The notes under the pieces were generated by a model, which saw only the letters and a program-made list of their open reading frames with translations, searched no databases and was not told the DNA's origin. A stretch of DNA of 64,000 bases from Laetiporus sulphureus 93-53 (lineage: Eukaryota > Basidiomycota > Agaricomycetes > Polyporales > Laetiporaceae). The DNA lies in NCBI RefSeq assembly GCF_001632365.1, contig NW_024468521.1:1-64000 (forward strand), read 5' to 3'. The position numbers were made by a program, and so were the translations under genes. This document shows positions 34,001 through 46,743 of the stretch, piece after piece. How positions within the stretch are numbered: position 1 is the first letter of the stretch; every line of letters begins with the position of its first letter.

Positions 34001-34816
34001 ATCTGCAGTGGACGAGCAGAGTACTCCATATCGATCGCCTTGCGCATGAGACTGAACACCAGATCTCTCTCCTTTCCGGGCTGAAAGAAATAACGACCAA
34101 CATTAAAGTATGAATATCAAGCATAAAGAGTGTACGTACCTTCACACGGACTTGCCACAGGTTGGCATCGTGAACAGATGGCATAAGCAGTCGCTGGGGG
34201 ATCTCGCTCATGTCGCCCGAATAGCGCACTGCTGTCCGTCTGTACCGTTGGCTCACGTCCTCTGCAATCTTAGCGAGGTCCTGATCGTTAAGTTCTCGCT
34301 CCCTTCGGTCGAATCGTGCGTGATCTGCCGCTCTTCGGGCAAGATCAACTTCCTCGCCCTCGCCACCAACGACGAACTCGTCTGCAAACACGGAATGAGG
34401 AAGAATGCAGTGCAGACGACGCAGGTAAACTCACCTCGAGCATACTCATCCTCTTCTTCTTCCTCATCCTCATCTTCGTCCACCTCGGCCTCGACATCAA
34501 GGAAGCGATTGACCGCAGGACGTTTCGTCCGCTGAAAAGCGTAAGTAGACGTATCAGTGTAGGCCTCAAAACAACACACCTTTTGCCTCTTCTTCCCTCT
34601 CTCAGCACCTAAATCTTCCTCCTCATCTTCCTCCTCCTCTTCGTCTTCCTCCTCTTCATCTCTCTCTTCCTCCTCTTCCTCTTCTTCTTCTTCCTCCTCA
34701 TACTCATGCCGAGAGGTCTTGCGCGGGCTCTCTTCTTGCTCCTCTTCGCCTACAACTTCCTCGTTCTCGTCAGGAGCTCTGCTGTTCAAGACTGGGTCTT
34801 CCTCAATGTCGGACAT
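31095..34816 (-). CDS. SPT5: Transcription elongation factor Spt5
   Basis: Nuclear partner of Spt4 in the DSIF complex, which clamps RNA polymerases I and II for processive elongation and recruits processing factors. It starts MSDIEEDPVLNSRAPDENEE, followed by a long glutamate-rich acidic tract. Then come the NGN domain (LWQVRVK...SAFQRDSLPGMIYVEARSAK...CNGLVGIY) and several KOW motifs (PGSWVRIRRGKYQGDLAQVM, PGDHVEVFEGEQTGVHGTV, PGDHVKVMTGQNADETGLVV, GVTVTVVKGPHKGYVGTIKD). The C-terminal region has five TPNPY/TPAWN repeats, the site of regulatory phosphorylation in fungi. A terminal KOW (LILGGDHKGDLAKVM) closes the protein. About nine exons keep frame. It is single copy and intact. Confidence 0.95.
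31790..32160 (-). repeat. Spt5 C-terminal repeat coding region
   Basis: It encodes alternating RTPNPY and TPAWN modules with spacers of 6-8 residues, five times over, with related codon use. That makes an internal DNA repeat with a period of about 60 bp. The TP steps are the expected kinase sites. Confidence 0.85.
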
Positions 34817-35148
34817 TATGCGCAAAAAGATCAAGAAACCAGAGAGTTGCGCGAATAGGTGAAGAGAGTGCGAGAAAGAGACGCGGCGTTCGGATTAGAC
34901 GTGCACCTACCAAATGAAGAGGAAATGTGCTGACTAAGCTCAACGTGTGTGGCCCGCGCATCAAGCGCCCGCCGCATTGACATTGTCCGAAACTTCTTGT
35001 TGGCCGTAGCGTGCGAGATTTGCCTGCATTTCTACCCTGGTTACCGTTTGAACATGAGCTATAATTCTTGTTGCTCGCAATGGTATACGGCCTGAGCACC
35101 CCGACGTTGTGAGGTGACAAGGCTGTTGATCAGTAATTACTAATCAGT
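34817..35148. other. Spt5 upstream region
   Basis: Promoter side of Spt5. No other gene is seen before the palindromic element. Confidence 0.5.
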
Positions 35149-35835
35149 CACAGGGGGCATAAGTCCATGATTCCACCGGGATCATTCTGAAAACATTGCA
35201 ATCATAGTCCAAATGTAACTAAAGATGTTTCCGCTGTAGGCATTTAAAATACATTTTAAATGACCCAACAACTATCATTGAGAAAGTATTCTGATAATAT
35301 TCAAAATGATTTCTCCATTGAGAGCATAATGTTGCTACTGCCAGAATTCAAGCAGCAGTTTGAAAACATTACACATGATGCCTGATCATACATTATGAAT
35401 GATGCTCATGTGAGGTCACAATGAAAGAGAAATGTGTTCAGCATATTCCATGTGGAATCATCCTGAACACATCATTTATGCCCAAATATGACTATTTGTA
35501 TACCATATTTGGGCATGACATCCATGTGATCACAATGATCCCAGCAGGAACATCTTGAACACATCACGGTTTTACTTGAAGCTCATTCAAAATCAGCAAG
35601 TGGGGATCATATGTAATGTTTTCAGAATGTTGCTTGAATGCTAGCAGTAGCAACACCGTGCTCTCAATGGAGAATCATTTTGAATATTATCAGAATACTT
35701 TCTCAATGATAGTTGTTAGGTCATTTAAAGTGTATTTTAAATGCCTACGGCGGAAACATCTTTAGTTACATTTGGACTGTGATCACAGTGTTTTCAAAAT
35801 GATCCTGGTGGAATCATGGCCTCATGCCCCCTGTG
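35149..35835. mobile_element. 687-bp palindromic non-autonomous DNA transposon (CACTA/CMC-like MITE)
   Basis: The ends are CACAGGGGGCAT and ATGCCCCCTGTG, flanked by identical 3-bp AGT (35146-35148 and 35836-35838). A 3-bp target duplication with CAC-starting ends is what CACTA/CMC elements make. The arms remain complementary for most of their length (for example AACATCTTTAGTTACATTTG against its reverse complement on the left). The tip is an inner hairpin, TGCCCAAATATG / CATATTTGGGCA, at about 35477-35515, the exact midpoint. No transposase is encoded. A fragment of a relative is at 18871-19010. Confidence 0.85.
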
Positions 35836-36272
35836 AGTACACAGCGCCAACAGCTCGCTCTCGGAGCCACTCTGCAGCATGTTTCATGTCTGGTCGATGC
35901 TCAGCAGTACATTAGGAGAGCCCTTCACCTCGACACCCGATCGTGAATTCTATGGGTCATGGTAACTCCCTTGTTCCAATTTCGTCTTAGCCAAGGTACC
36001 GTCGCAGCCAATTCCAGGGACTAGCTTCTTTGCAAATTTTGTTCCGCTCACGTACTCACCTACGCCTTCTAGCCCCGTTTCAATGTCCCCACGCTACACA
36101 GCAGGCCATCATGCGCTGGTTTGGCATAAACGCATAGCCCAATCGGATAAAGTGCTGTCGCGCCTGCCTGTTGGTGCCCCTTATAATGAGGGCGTAGCCC
36201 ACCTAACCTCGGAAACATCCTGTGCCTGCTCGATCAACGAGACCGACTCTGCCACTGGACTTGCCGCATGCA
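35836..36272. other. Upstream region of the P450 cluster
   Basis: No gene is seen. This is presumed promoter and 5' UTR for the first P450. Confidence 0.45.
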
Positions 36273-38487
36273 ATGTCGCTATCAAAGTCCACCGAAGGCG
36301 GTATGCTCGCCGCGTGCGTCCTTGCATTGGTTCGGTCCTTCTCTTGAGTGGGTGAACTGGTCGACACTAATGTCAGACCTCTTCCTGCATAGCTCGGACA
36401 TCAGTATTTCAAGCGATTCGAACGGACTGACACAAAGTCTCTAGCCGTATGGCTGCTATGCGTGCCGGCTTTACCTGTGTTTTTCATGCCGGTCACTCCG
36501 CGTACCTTGCCACTAGCCGCGATTGTTGCCTACCTCACCTACTACGCTGCATTGCTCCTTTCCATCGCCGTCTACCGCCTGTCTCCCCTACATCCTCTCT
36601 GGAAATACCCAGGGCCTATCACGTGCAAGCTCTCCAAATTCTGGCTGGTCTACATATCGTACAAAGGCCATCAACACGAGTACTTCAGACATCTGCACGA
36701 TGTCTATGGACCGATCGTGCGAGTCGGTGGGTTTGTCCTGCAACCCGTAGCCCTGCGGTGCGCTGATAGGCTACATTCGTATAGGTCCGAATGAGCTGTC
36801 AATTCTTGAGCTCGATCTCATCCCATCCATCATGGGAGCGAATGGAATGCCGAAAGGCCCCAGTAAGCTTATATGACATACTTCTGCATAACATATGTCC
36901 GATGATCGGCTCACAGTGTGGGATGGCCGCCGTTCCACGGGCAAGAAGGGTCCCGCATCCAGCACCAAAGGGAACCTAGTCGGAGCTCGAGACCTTCAAG
37001 ATCACGCTGAAGCCAGACGTATCTGGAATCGTGGCTTCACGATGGCATCAGTCAAGCGCTATGAACCGCTTATCATCCGAAGAACATCGCAGCTCGTCGA
37101 TGAGTTGAAGAAGCAGTGCACCAAAGACTCGACAGGCAAGCCGAGTGCTGTAGTCGATGTGGCCAAATGGGTCAGCTGCTTCTCGTACGTGCCACTGTTG
37201 ATCACCTATGCAATCCGTCTTCTGATGGTACCGGCGTCATCCAGGTTTGACTTCATGGGTGACCTAGTGTAAGCCACACCGTGCCAATTTCCCTCCCTAT
37301 CGGCTATTGATACTTGCTGCGTAGCTTTGGCGGTGCTTTCGAGCTCCTTCGCGATGGTGACAAGAACGGGCTCCTCCGTACGATCGATGCTGGCCTGTTG
37401 TAAGTGGGACTTTATCCACTGTTACCATCGTAATACCGTAGCTCAAGAGAACGAACCTCGCAGCCTTCCCGGACTCACGCAACACATCCCATGGTGTGTT
37501 GATCTGCTATTCGCACTACCATGGATGGGAAAGTCCCGGGCAAACGTTCTTGGCGAGTTTACCTATAAGCAAGTCGCTAGGCGCATGAAAGAGGGAGCTG
37601 TCCATGACGATTTGTTCTACCACATTGTACGTACGTCGGCTTTGTGGCGCACACATGACACTGAAAATGCACTAGAGCGGCGAGTCATCAACCGAGAAGG
37701 AGCGTCCAGCGTTCCCAACCATCATAGCGTCTGCGGCTGTGGCCATCGTTGCAGGTTCGGATACCACCGCAACGGCACTCAGCAGCGCAATGTTCTTCCT
37801 CTGCTTGCAGCCCACGTGCTACGAGCGGTTACGAGACGAGGTCGACACCGCATTCCCGCTTGGAAAGGCGGAGCCCACGGACAGCGTGAAGCTTGCGCAG
37901 ATGGACTACCTGAATGCCGTCATGTCAGTCTGCCCGTTGTTCTCTTTGCTCAGGCTGTGCTCATGAAACGTCATGACAGTAACGAAGCGCTTCGTCTATT
38001 CCCTCCTGCACCGACAACCTTGCAGCGCGCACCGAGTCGCGGGAGTGGCGGACACCTCCTTGGATCGAGGTACGTTACATTCAAGCACCTCTCCCATGGT
38101 CGTTGTGATTAAACGAAATCACTCAGCATGTTCATCCCCGAGGGAACCGCCGTCTACGTGCCACCATACTCCATGCACCACGATCCGCGATTCTTCTACC
38201 CCGAGCCCGACCGGTTCTGGCCTGAGCGGTGGCTCGCGAAGGACGACACGGCGTTCATCACTAACAAGGACGCGTTCATGCCCTTCTCGACAGGACCTGC
38301 CAACTGTGTCGGCAAACCCCTCGCGCTGATTGAGCTGCGCATGGTCCTGGCCTACATGGTCCAAGCATTTGAGATGCGCCTCGCGGATGGGTACGATCCG
38401 GCGCGGTGGTCGAGAGACATGAGGGACCTCCTAGTGATTCAGAAGGGTTCTCTACCTCTTGTATTGACTCCCCGTGTGTCATGTTAA
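36273..38487 (+). CDS. Cytochrome P450 monooxygenase, cluster member 1
   Basis: ER-anchored haem monooxygenase. It starts with a 19-codon exon (36273-36329, MSLSKSTEGGMLAACVLAL), then exon 2 from 36393 (LGHQYFKRFERTDTKSLAVW). A membrane anchor follows, then YRLSPLHPLWKYPGPITCKL. Further exons give PNELSILELDLIPSIMGANG, WDGRRSTGKKGPASSTKGNL, FDFMGDLVFGGAFELLRDGD and LTQHIPWCVDLLFALPWMGK. The I-helix is AGSDTTAT, the K-helix NEALRLFPPAPTTLQRAP (ExxR), the PERF-type segment FWPERWL, and the haem loop FSTGPANCVGK. The haem loop lacks the usual arginine before the cysteine (FxxGxRxCxG), as in the other cluster members. About nine introns are all in frame. It resembles basidiomycete P450s annotated as high-nitrogen-upregulated, but the CYP family number is not assigned here and the substrate is unknown. 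Confidence 0.88.
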
Positions 38488-40558
38488 TTATTGACTCCTC
38501 GATTGCTATCTATATGGTACGGACTCTTGGTAATATTGCTTTCTGGCATGTCGCCGCAGTCCGTTCCCCGCATTGTCGCCACTGCTCGCCCGTTCTGTCA
38601 CATTCACTTGTCTGGGAACCACTGTGCTTCTCTATTTCAGCAAAGTTTACGTAGTATAACGGCATGTTCTGAAGGAGGCAGCCTGGCACGCTCGTCTGGT
38701 GTGGTGAGTGCATGCCCAGGGATAGGGATATCGGCTCTCACTGCTTAACCCCTAGACGACATTGAATTTCATAATGGAGCCTTTTCATTCCACCCGTCTG
38801 CATTCCACCTGCAGTTCCCTCCCATTTCGCTTATTGAGCTCCGCATGCCAATTGGCCGATTTGATGAGTATTGAATACCCTGGTCATGCATCATGTCTAC
38901 ACTGCAGGCATGAAGGCATTCATTCCCGTTGCAAATGCTCTGAAAATGTGTTCTAAAGTGTGACCTATGCAACACTATGCCCTAATTAAGCAACTTTACG
39001 TCCCAAAAAGGCAGTTAATTACAATTTAGTGTCATTAAATAACAAAAACGAACGGTCGCAAAAGCTTTCATGTCTGCGGTGCTATGATAGATCTAGAGGG
39101 CCTCTGTCATGGTTCATTCACGCCGCATGCATTCTGGCGAGAGTTTGCTTCCGAACTAGTGCTATCAGTACGCTAGCATTTGCAGTCAACCGACACTGAT
39201 ACTGACGATTCCTGGGGCCAGTGAAGCCGCATTCGAAAACTGGGTTCGGATCAGAAGAACTACTGCGATTGACTACTGGCCTTCTTTGATGCATATATAT
39301 CCGATGACATAGTCGCTATCGTCGCATGCATCAGACCCTCATTATCGTCAACTTCGGCAGAATCCGCGTGAAAAGAGGAGCTGACTCGGTTCGAGAGTGC
39401 ATTTCCTTCGCAGAACATGACTTTGGGACCGGGACTACGGCGATTCCCTCTTAAGATGGAGAAAAAGTTGTTGAAGGTTCTTGTGAAGCGTGATACTTGA
39501 TGACTCTTTCCGCCGCGACATCAAAGGCTGTCTTGCCTTTCGCATCTCTTGATACATCCTTCGTCTCTCCTACTCAAGACTAAGTTCACTTTTCTCGATT
39601 GTTCGCAATAGTATTACTGTCATGCTTCGGCATCAGGAGCGTCTTGAACTGCAAACAGGATTGGCTACTCTGGATCCCAACCTGTAAAATGCAATTCTGC
39701 GCCTCTGACATATATATATCGCTGCAGAACCTCCTCACCGCTGAGATGGCAGCCTCACTGGGATGCAAGTGTGTCAGTGATGCACAGAGGATGTCAGCCT
39801 GCGTCACAGTGGGGCCGCTCAGGTCCATGAGATGAACTTACCAGCTCCCCGCCCCGATACATATATAGTCTGATAGTCTGGAAGTTCGGGAGCGATGCAT
39901 GGTGTGACCATTGCGGCTACTTGTCGTAAGTCAACTGACGCCTGCTGCTTAGCAGCATCCGCCAGCGGTAACTTCGCCAAGACTGGTGCTTTTGAGCACG
40001 ACATGGGCTTTGAGTCAACACATATTACCTCTTCAGTGTCCACTTCGGAATGGACTTCAGGGCGGATGCGGTAGCGACATCAAGGACCGCATTAACCACC
40101 CAGTCACCTGGCGATCTATCGCGAACATTCAGCATAGTCCAGCATCCGTCGGCTCGCGCGGCAATCGCCGAAGCTTTTGGCGACTCTAGTCGTACATGCT
40201 ACTAGCTGAGTCGGTCAAGCTACCGCTGTTCCTGATCAAGACGGAACAAGGCGCCACAATTCGTCTCCAGTCCTCGCATGCATTCAATTTCGCGAATATC
40301 TTGCCAGGGTTGCACGGGTCGAAATGGCACTGATGTCAATTTTTTCTATTCGTGACATCGGACAGCTGCTAGCCGTCCGAGAGCGGAATTGCGTACACTC
40401 ATGAGGTACAAGGTACGCGAACACATCAGTTCTTCAATGTCATCGGGAAAAGCCAGCACGAGCATTTTCTCAGGTTTGTAATACTGCTCGAGTTCATAAG
40501 CATCATCTTCACAGCTGGGGCGTTGGATCACTTCCGTGGAGCTCCCGTTTCAATTACG
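38488..40558. other. 2-kb intergenic gap in the P450 cluster
   Basis: I see no supportable gene. The region is moderately AT-rich, for example around 38970-39060. A short minus-strand open frame at 40346-40531 (ELEQYYKPEKMLVLAFPDDI and on) has no partner exons that I can find. It might be the trace of a lost gene. Confidence 0.4.
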
Positions 40559-42777
40559 ATGGCTCTGGAGTATACTTACAGCCGTACTGCCTCCTCTGCC
40601 GTCCTAGCCTTGGTACATGACAACTTTACAATTTCACCAGATGTCGTACTGATCATCATTGTCGTGCCATAGGTTGCACACGTGTTGTTTAACAGATATG
40701 AGCCAACAAGCCTGCCCGCGTTGACTGTTATCCTGCTGCTTGTACCTGCTTTGCCCATCGTTCTCTCGCCTCTTACCTCAGGCTACCTGGGCATTCAACT
40801 ATTCCTATCCTGCCTGACATATTACTCCGTTCTGCTCCTCTCCATTGCTACATATCGCCTATCATCCTTCTACGCACTGCACAAGTACCCAGGACCAATT
40901 CCATGCAAGCTCTCGAAGCTGTGGCTAGTCTACGTGACATACAAAGGCAAGCAGCATGAATATTTTCAAAAACTTCACGACCAATACGGTTCCATCGTCC
41001 CTGTCGGTACGTACAAAATACTGAGAGATCGCAATACGGTTGAATTATCGTTTACTTCATAGGGCCGAATGAACTGTCAATCTTGGATGTGGGTTTATTA
41101 CCTCATATTATGGGAACGAACGGAATGCCCAAGGGCCCTGGTGCGTGATCTTCACTCGACGATAATCATATCGATGCGTGTCATGTAGCTTACACCGTTG
41201 ACCACAGTGTGGGATGGGAGACGTGCCTTAGGGAAGAATGGAGCGACTTCCAGTGACAAAGGAGGCTTGCTCGGCGTACGCAACATGCAGGCACACGCTG
41301 AAGTCCGCACCGTTTGGAATCGTGCATTCACGACTAGCGCAGTCAAGCGTTACGAGCCTATCATTATCCGTCGAGCATCCCAGCTCATTGAGGAATTAAA
41401 GAAGCGATGCGTGGCAGCCGCATGGGAGGGCAAGAACCCAGAATTTGACATCACGAAGTGGGTCGGGTATTTCTCGTGAGTGTGTGAATCAGCGTGCACA
41501 TAATAATTCGCATTCTCGTTCGATGTCCGTTGACCGGCTTCGCTTTGTAGCTTCGATTTCATGGGAGACCTCGTGTAAGTGTACAGCCTCGCCGTTGTTC
41601 TCGGCATTGTCGTGACTGCTTCACAGCTTCGGAGGTGGGTTTGAGATGCTACAAGATGGCGATAAGAGCGGAGTGATGCACACCATAGAGTCCAACCTCT
41701 GGTAAGTGCGTCATAGTGCTCAAGGACGATGCAATGATTTCCGATACGTACGAGCCTAGCCTTCCATCCCTAACGCAACACATCCCTTGGTGTCTGGATA
41801 TCATCTATGCACTACCTCTATTCAATCAAGGACCCGATGATCTTGTTGAATTTACCTATAAGCAAGTCATGAGGCGGATGAAGGAGGGAGCGGTACATGA
41901 TGATCTGTTTTATCACATCGTGAGCGACTTTCGTCCTGTTTGTTAGGATCACGTTGAGACAAGGATCGATCAGAGCGATGAAGCCAAATTGGAGAAGGAG
42001 CCTCCTAGCTTCCCGGTGATCATGGATAGTACACTCGTCGCCATCATTGCGGGTTCGGACACAGTAGCAACAACTCTTAGCAACACTTTCTATTTCCTCT
42101 GTTCCAATCCATCTAGCTACTCTCGCTTACGAGCCGAACTCGACGAAGCGTTCCCTCCTGGAAAGGGCGAGCCCACCAACACGATAAAGCTCGCACAGCT
42201 GGGGTACCTCAATGCAGTTATGTGAGACGTTCCGACATATAATGGCTCGTAATATGCTCAATGCTATCATCGGATAGCAATGAAGCACTGCGGCTCTTTC
42301 CTCCTGTGCCGACGGCTCTTCAGCGAGCACCAACCATAGGAAGTGGCGGCCACATGCTTGGAACGAGGTATGCAAGCTCTCACCGAAAAGTGCTACGTGC
42401 TTTTGACCTTTGCAATAAGCCTCTTCATCCCAGAAGGCACGGCCGTCTACGTCCCGCCATATGCTTTGCACCGTGATCCCCGGTACTTCTCCCCGGATCC
42501 GAACAAGTTCTGGCCGGAACGCTGGTTGGTCACCGACGATCCGAATATCATCACAAACAAAAATGCCTTCATTCCATTCTCCATTGGGCCTTCTGGTTGC
42601 GTCGGGAAACCTGTGGCGCAAATCGAGCTGCGCATGATACTGGCCTTCATGCTGCAAGCTTTCGACATACGTTTCGCGGAAAGCTACGACAAGGCTCAAT
42701 GGACGCATGACATGCAGGACTTCTTTATCGTGTTGAAAGGGCCCCTTCCTGTTGTGCTTACACCGCGTACGTCGTAG
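40559..42777 (+). CDS. Cytochrome P450 monooxygenase, cluster member 2
   Basis: Same architecture as member 1. Exon 1 is 40559-40612 (18 codons, MALEYTYSRTASSAVLAL); exon 2 starts at 40673 with VAHVLFNRYEPTSLPALTVI. A hydrophobic anchor comes next, then HKYPGPIPCKLSKLWLVYVT, WDGRRALGKNGATSSDKGGL, FDFMGDLVFGGGFEMLQDGD and LTQHIPWCLDIIYALPLFNQ. The I-helix reads AGSDTVAT, the K-helix NEALRLFPPVPTALQRAP, then FWPERWL and the haem loop FSIGPSGCVGK, again without arginine. It is closest to member 3 (shared GKNGATSSDKG and FGGGFEM), so these two are probably the most recent duplicates. Intact; substrate unknown. Confidence 0.88.
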
Positions 42778-43684
42778 TGGACACTGTTCTTCGGATACTA
42801 CTTTCGCCGTACGGGCTCATCTTGGATCAATGTGCATAGTGTGTTCGAAACTCTGTATCTTCTCCAAAGCAGCCTTCCGCCGCATACGACCTCACTGCGC
42901 ACAGTGTGCCTAAGGTTGCTGGGTGGCTACTGGGAGACCGTTTGCGGAAGATTAGATCTAGGTCAACAGAGCGGCTTACTACATCCGGCGGCCTATGGTG
43001 AACGTCGCATATCGAGTTTTTTTGACGTCGTACCACTGGCTGCCAGCGTTTGTCTCCGGACAAGTCTCCGCCGACTATGATCTCGGCACTCTTGATCGAT
43101 CTGCTGTACTGCCGCCTTGGCCACACGTGTTGCAAGCGGCCATCTTTCGGAAACTCCACTAGAACCCTGCGTCAATGGGAGGAAGACTCGTGTTAGCGCT
43201 TAGGGCGTCAAGTTTGCGACTACTGGTGGACTTGGGTTTCGTTCCATGATGGGCTGGCCCACAATATCGGTATACACTCATGAACCCTGCAGTTATGCAT
43301 CTCCAGCAACTCAGGATGCATACCTGCCACTGGCATTGTATTCTGAGTCGATACATATGAAAGGTATCGTGCATTAGAGGGATGGTAACGGTACTCGCTT
43401 TCGAAACCGAAGGCGCATCGTATACTTGGAAATTCTTGTCAGGGGCAGTGCAATCTCGGATACTGCGCTAGCGTCGATTAGTCTCCAACCTCGACCCGGA
43501 GCAACCGTCTGCCGCAACCAAACGGAACGCCCAAATAAGGCCTACGACACAACGCATGCTGCCGCGCGATCGTTCCAATCTCCGTACTCGGGTCCAATTT
43601 GTCCTCAGCATCCGAATGCTTTAAATACTAAGCTGCGTGTCAACGTCACGGGTCTCCTACGTGTGGACGCGGGTCTATCGTACA
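42778..43684. other. Intergenic, promoter of cluster member 3
   Basis: No gene is seen. A TATA-like CTTTAAATAC near 43620 lies about 65 bp upstream of the next start codon. Confidence 0.45.
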
Positions 43685-45897
43685 ATGAATTTCCACTATT
43701 CCGAGTCTTGTGCAACCTCTGTCGTCCTCGCATTGGTCAGGAGTGTTCCCTTCTACCCCGAAGTCGGCACTGATCTCTAATGTTGCATTTTAGGCCGCGC
43801 ATCTCTGCTTCAAGAGATATGAGCCTACAAATCTAATTGCTCTGTCTGTTCTATTGCTGCTTATACCTGCTTTGCCTGCAATCCTCGCGTCTGGTGCGAC
43901 TGGCCACCTGATTATCCGACTCTTTCTCTCTTACTTGGCGTACTACTCTGCACTGCTGTCATCAATTGCTGTCTACCGTCTATCTCCCTTACATCCATTG
44001 TACAAGTATCCTGGGCCAATCCCATGCAAGCTTTCGAAGCTCTGGTTAGTGTACATAGCGTACAAAGGCAAGCAGCACGAGTACTTCCGAAGACTCCATG
44101 ATCAATATGGACCCATTGTCCGCCTCGGTATGTACAGTTCGCTGAGAATATACATGTATGTCCAAATTTTGACCTGCACTGACAGGGCCGAACGAGCTGT
44201 CGATTCTAAAGGTGGATGTGATGCCCGACATCGTGGGCGTGAACGGCATGCCCAAGGGTCCTCGTATGTATTCTGGAGCTGATGTCAGCGCCCTTCCAAG
44301 TTTGATCTCGTCTCTGTCAGTGTGGGACGGGCGGCGCGCGTCGGGCAAGAACGGTGCGACGTCGAGCGACAAGGGTAATCTGCTCGGTGTTCGTGATAAC
44401 AAAGCGCACGCTGAAGTACGCGCAATTTGGAACCGCGCCTTCACAACCGCTGCGGTCAAACGTTACGAACCAATGATCATCCGTCGAGCGTCGCAGCTGG
44501 TGGATGAGCTCAAGAAGCGATGTGAGGACGCTTCAAAGGATGGACGAAAGGCGGTGTTCAACATGGCAAAATGGGTCAACTGTGTTGCGTGAGTATCTGA
44601 TGCAGCGCGTACAAAGTTATCTAGCTTGTCGGCTGATCTTCCACTGATCAATTGGATAAAGGTTTGACTTCATGGGGGATTTTGTGTAAGCTTCATTTCT
44701 CTATCGAAAAATATCAGATTTGCTTACTTGACGCGTTGCAAGCTTCGGGGGAGGATTTGAAATGATGCGTGATGAAGACGCGAGTGGAATATTACCCATG
44801 ATAGAAACGGGTATGCGGTGAGTGCATTATAGAATCAAGCTAATACATAGTGAGTTTAAGTGATTGTACGAACAGCCTCCCAGCGCTCACACAGCACATC
44901 CCTTGGTGTCTGGATATCATCTACGCATTGCCATTGGCTCAATCAACCAACGGTCTCGCCGATTTCACATATAAGCAGGTGATGAGACGGATGAAGGAGG
45001 GAACAGTTCATGAGGACCTATTCCATCTTATCGTATGCATCATTTCTCATTTGCGCCAGTATGAAGCTGACGCTTCGGCAATTGATCAGAGTGGTGAGGG
45101 AGTAGCGGAGAGCGAGCGACCCAGCCTCCCTGTAATAATGGAGGGTACAGTCATCGCCATTGTTGCAGGCTCGGACACGACCGCAACGGCCTTGAGCAAC
45201 GCATTCTACTTCCTGTGCGCTAATCCATCTTATTACGCTCGCTTGCGAGCTGAGCTCGACTCGGAATTCCCGCCCGGCAAGGGTGAGCCTACCGATACCA
45301 CGAAGCTTGCACGTCTGCAGTACCTCAATGCCGTCATGTAAGGAATCCCGTCATGTGGCGCTTATGAGTTCACGCTATTCACGCTAACTCCCTGAGGCAG
45401 CAACGAATCTCTGCGTCTTTTCCCTCCAGGACCAACATCCCTTCAGCGGGCGCCGGCAGTAGGGAGCGGCGGCCACATGCTGGGAACTAAGTAAGCATGT
45501 CCATCGTGCCCGATAGTTGTACCTGACTTCTTCTTCAAGCCTTTTCATCCCAGAGGGCACGGCAGTATACGTCCCACCATATGCTCTGCACCGTGATCCC
45601 CGTTACTTTTCCCCCGATACCAACAAGTTTTGGCCAGAGCGCTGGTTGATTATTGATGATCCAACCGTCATTACCAACCGAGATGCATTTATCCCGTTTT
45701 CTTCTGGACCTGCGAACTGTATCGGGAAGCCTGTAGCACAGATTGAGCTACGCATGGTCCTGGCCTTTTTGATGCAGGCCTTCGACATGCGCTTCCCTGA
45801 AGACTATGACACATCCCAGTGGGAACAGCAAATGGAGGACTTCTTTGTGTTGTTGAAGGGGCCTCTTCCTATTGTGCTTACGCCACGTACATTCTAA
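43685..45897 (+). CDS. Cytochrome P450 monooxygenase, cluster member 3
   Basis: Exon 1 is 43685-43735 (17 codons, MNFHYSESCATSVVLAL); exon 2 starts at 43794 with AAHLCFKRYEPTNLIALSVL. It then shows YKYPGPIPCKLSKLWLVYIA, PNELSILKVDVMPDIVGVNG, WDGRRASGKNGATSSDKGNL, FDFMGDFVFGGGFEMMRDED and LTQHIPWCLDIIYALPLAQS. The I-helix is AGSDTTAT, the K-helix NESLRLFPPGPTSLQRAP, then FWPERWL and the haem loop FSSGPANCIGK. All junctions are in frame. The three adjacent genes share intron positions, which shows they arose by tandem duplication of genomic DNA. Membrane-anchored oxidase; substrate unknown. Confidence 0.88.
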
Positions 45898-46743
45898 TGC
45901 ACACTAGTACTATTCCGATGCGACCCGCTACCTCCACTTGGCCATCACTCTGGACGATGCGGATAACCCCTCGAATGATTGTGGAACGTGTGCGCCGACG
46001 CAGGTGTCGGATGAGCGTGCAGAAAGGTAGGGCGCACACAGTCCGAGCCTTCGCTGTAACTTGGCCATATATGGCAGCTTTGCTTTCGTATCTAGGAAGG
46101 ACATAATTGTAATCGGATTTTCCTCTCCCGAAGGCCGTGCTCGCGTATTCTCTGTCGGACATCTTTCTGTGTCACTAGAGTTGCGAATATAAGGCACACT
46201 ATCCCTAGATCGATATAGTATGCAGTGTCATGCGCCATTCCAGGGTGAATCTCGATACGCGTGCGTTCAGAAAGAATGAGCGAATGCCCACAACAATTGT
46301 ACTTACACAAAAAGTCCTACGAAAAGGAGTAAGGGCTAGCTGGCTAGGTGTTTCTGTGCGTCTCCCATGCAGAAAGCCCCGACCTTTCGCACACGAGCGT
46401 GGCGGGAAAGGTCTTAGCGACGATTGAAGGTGAGCTGCAGGACGTATAGATTTTCACGAGCCGCGGACATACCAATTCGGATGTATTGAACACGCCAACG
46501 AGGCTAGTTGCCTAAAGAAGATGACGGATATCTGACATTCAAAGGTAAGGCAGCATATTTCATCCTGGAAGCTGTATACGTGATATCCGACCTGATGAAG
46601 AGATCACCGAGAAAGGCTGCAGTCTTAATGCTATCATTCAAACTGGTTACGGAGTCAGGGTGTATCGGGGACAATTCACGGAAACCCAAGTCTAATAGAG
46701 ATGTTGCACACAGTGCTACCTATGCCAACCCCATCTCTTCAAT
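45898..46743. other. Intergenic
   Basis: 3' flank of P450 member 3. Short open frames on both strands have no recognisable motifs. Confidence 0.4.

Noticed and set aside
34580..34720. CT-rich microsatellite as a regulatory repeat
   Set aside because: It is the reverse strand of the Spt5 glutamate-rich coding tract.
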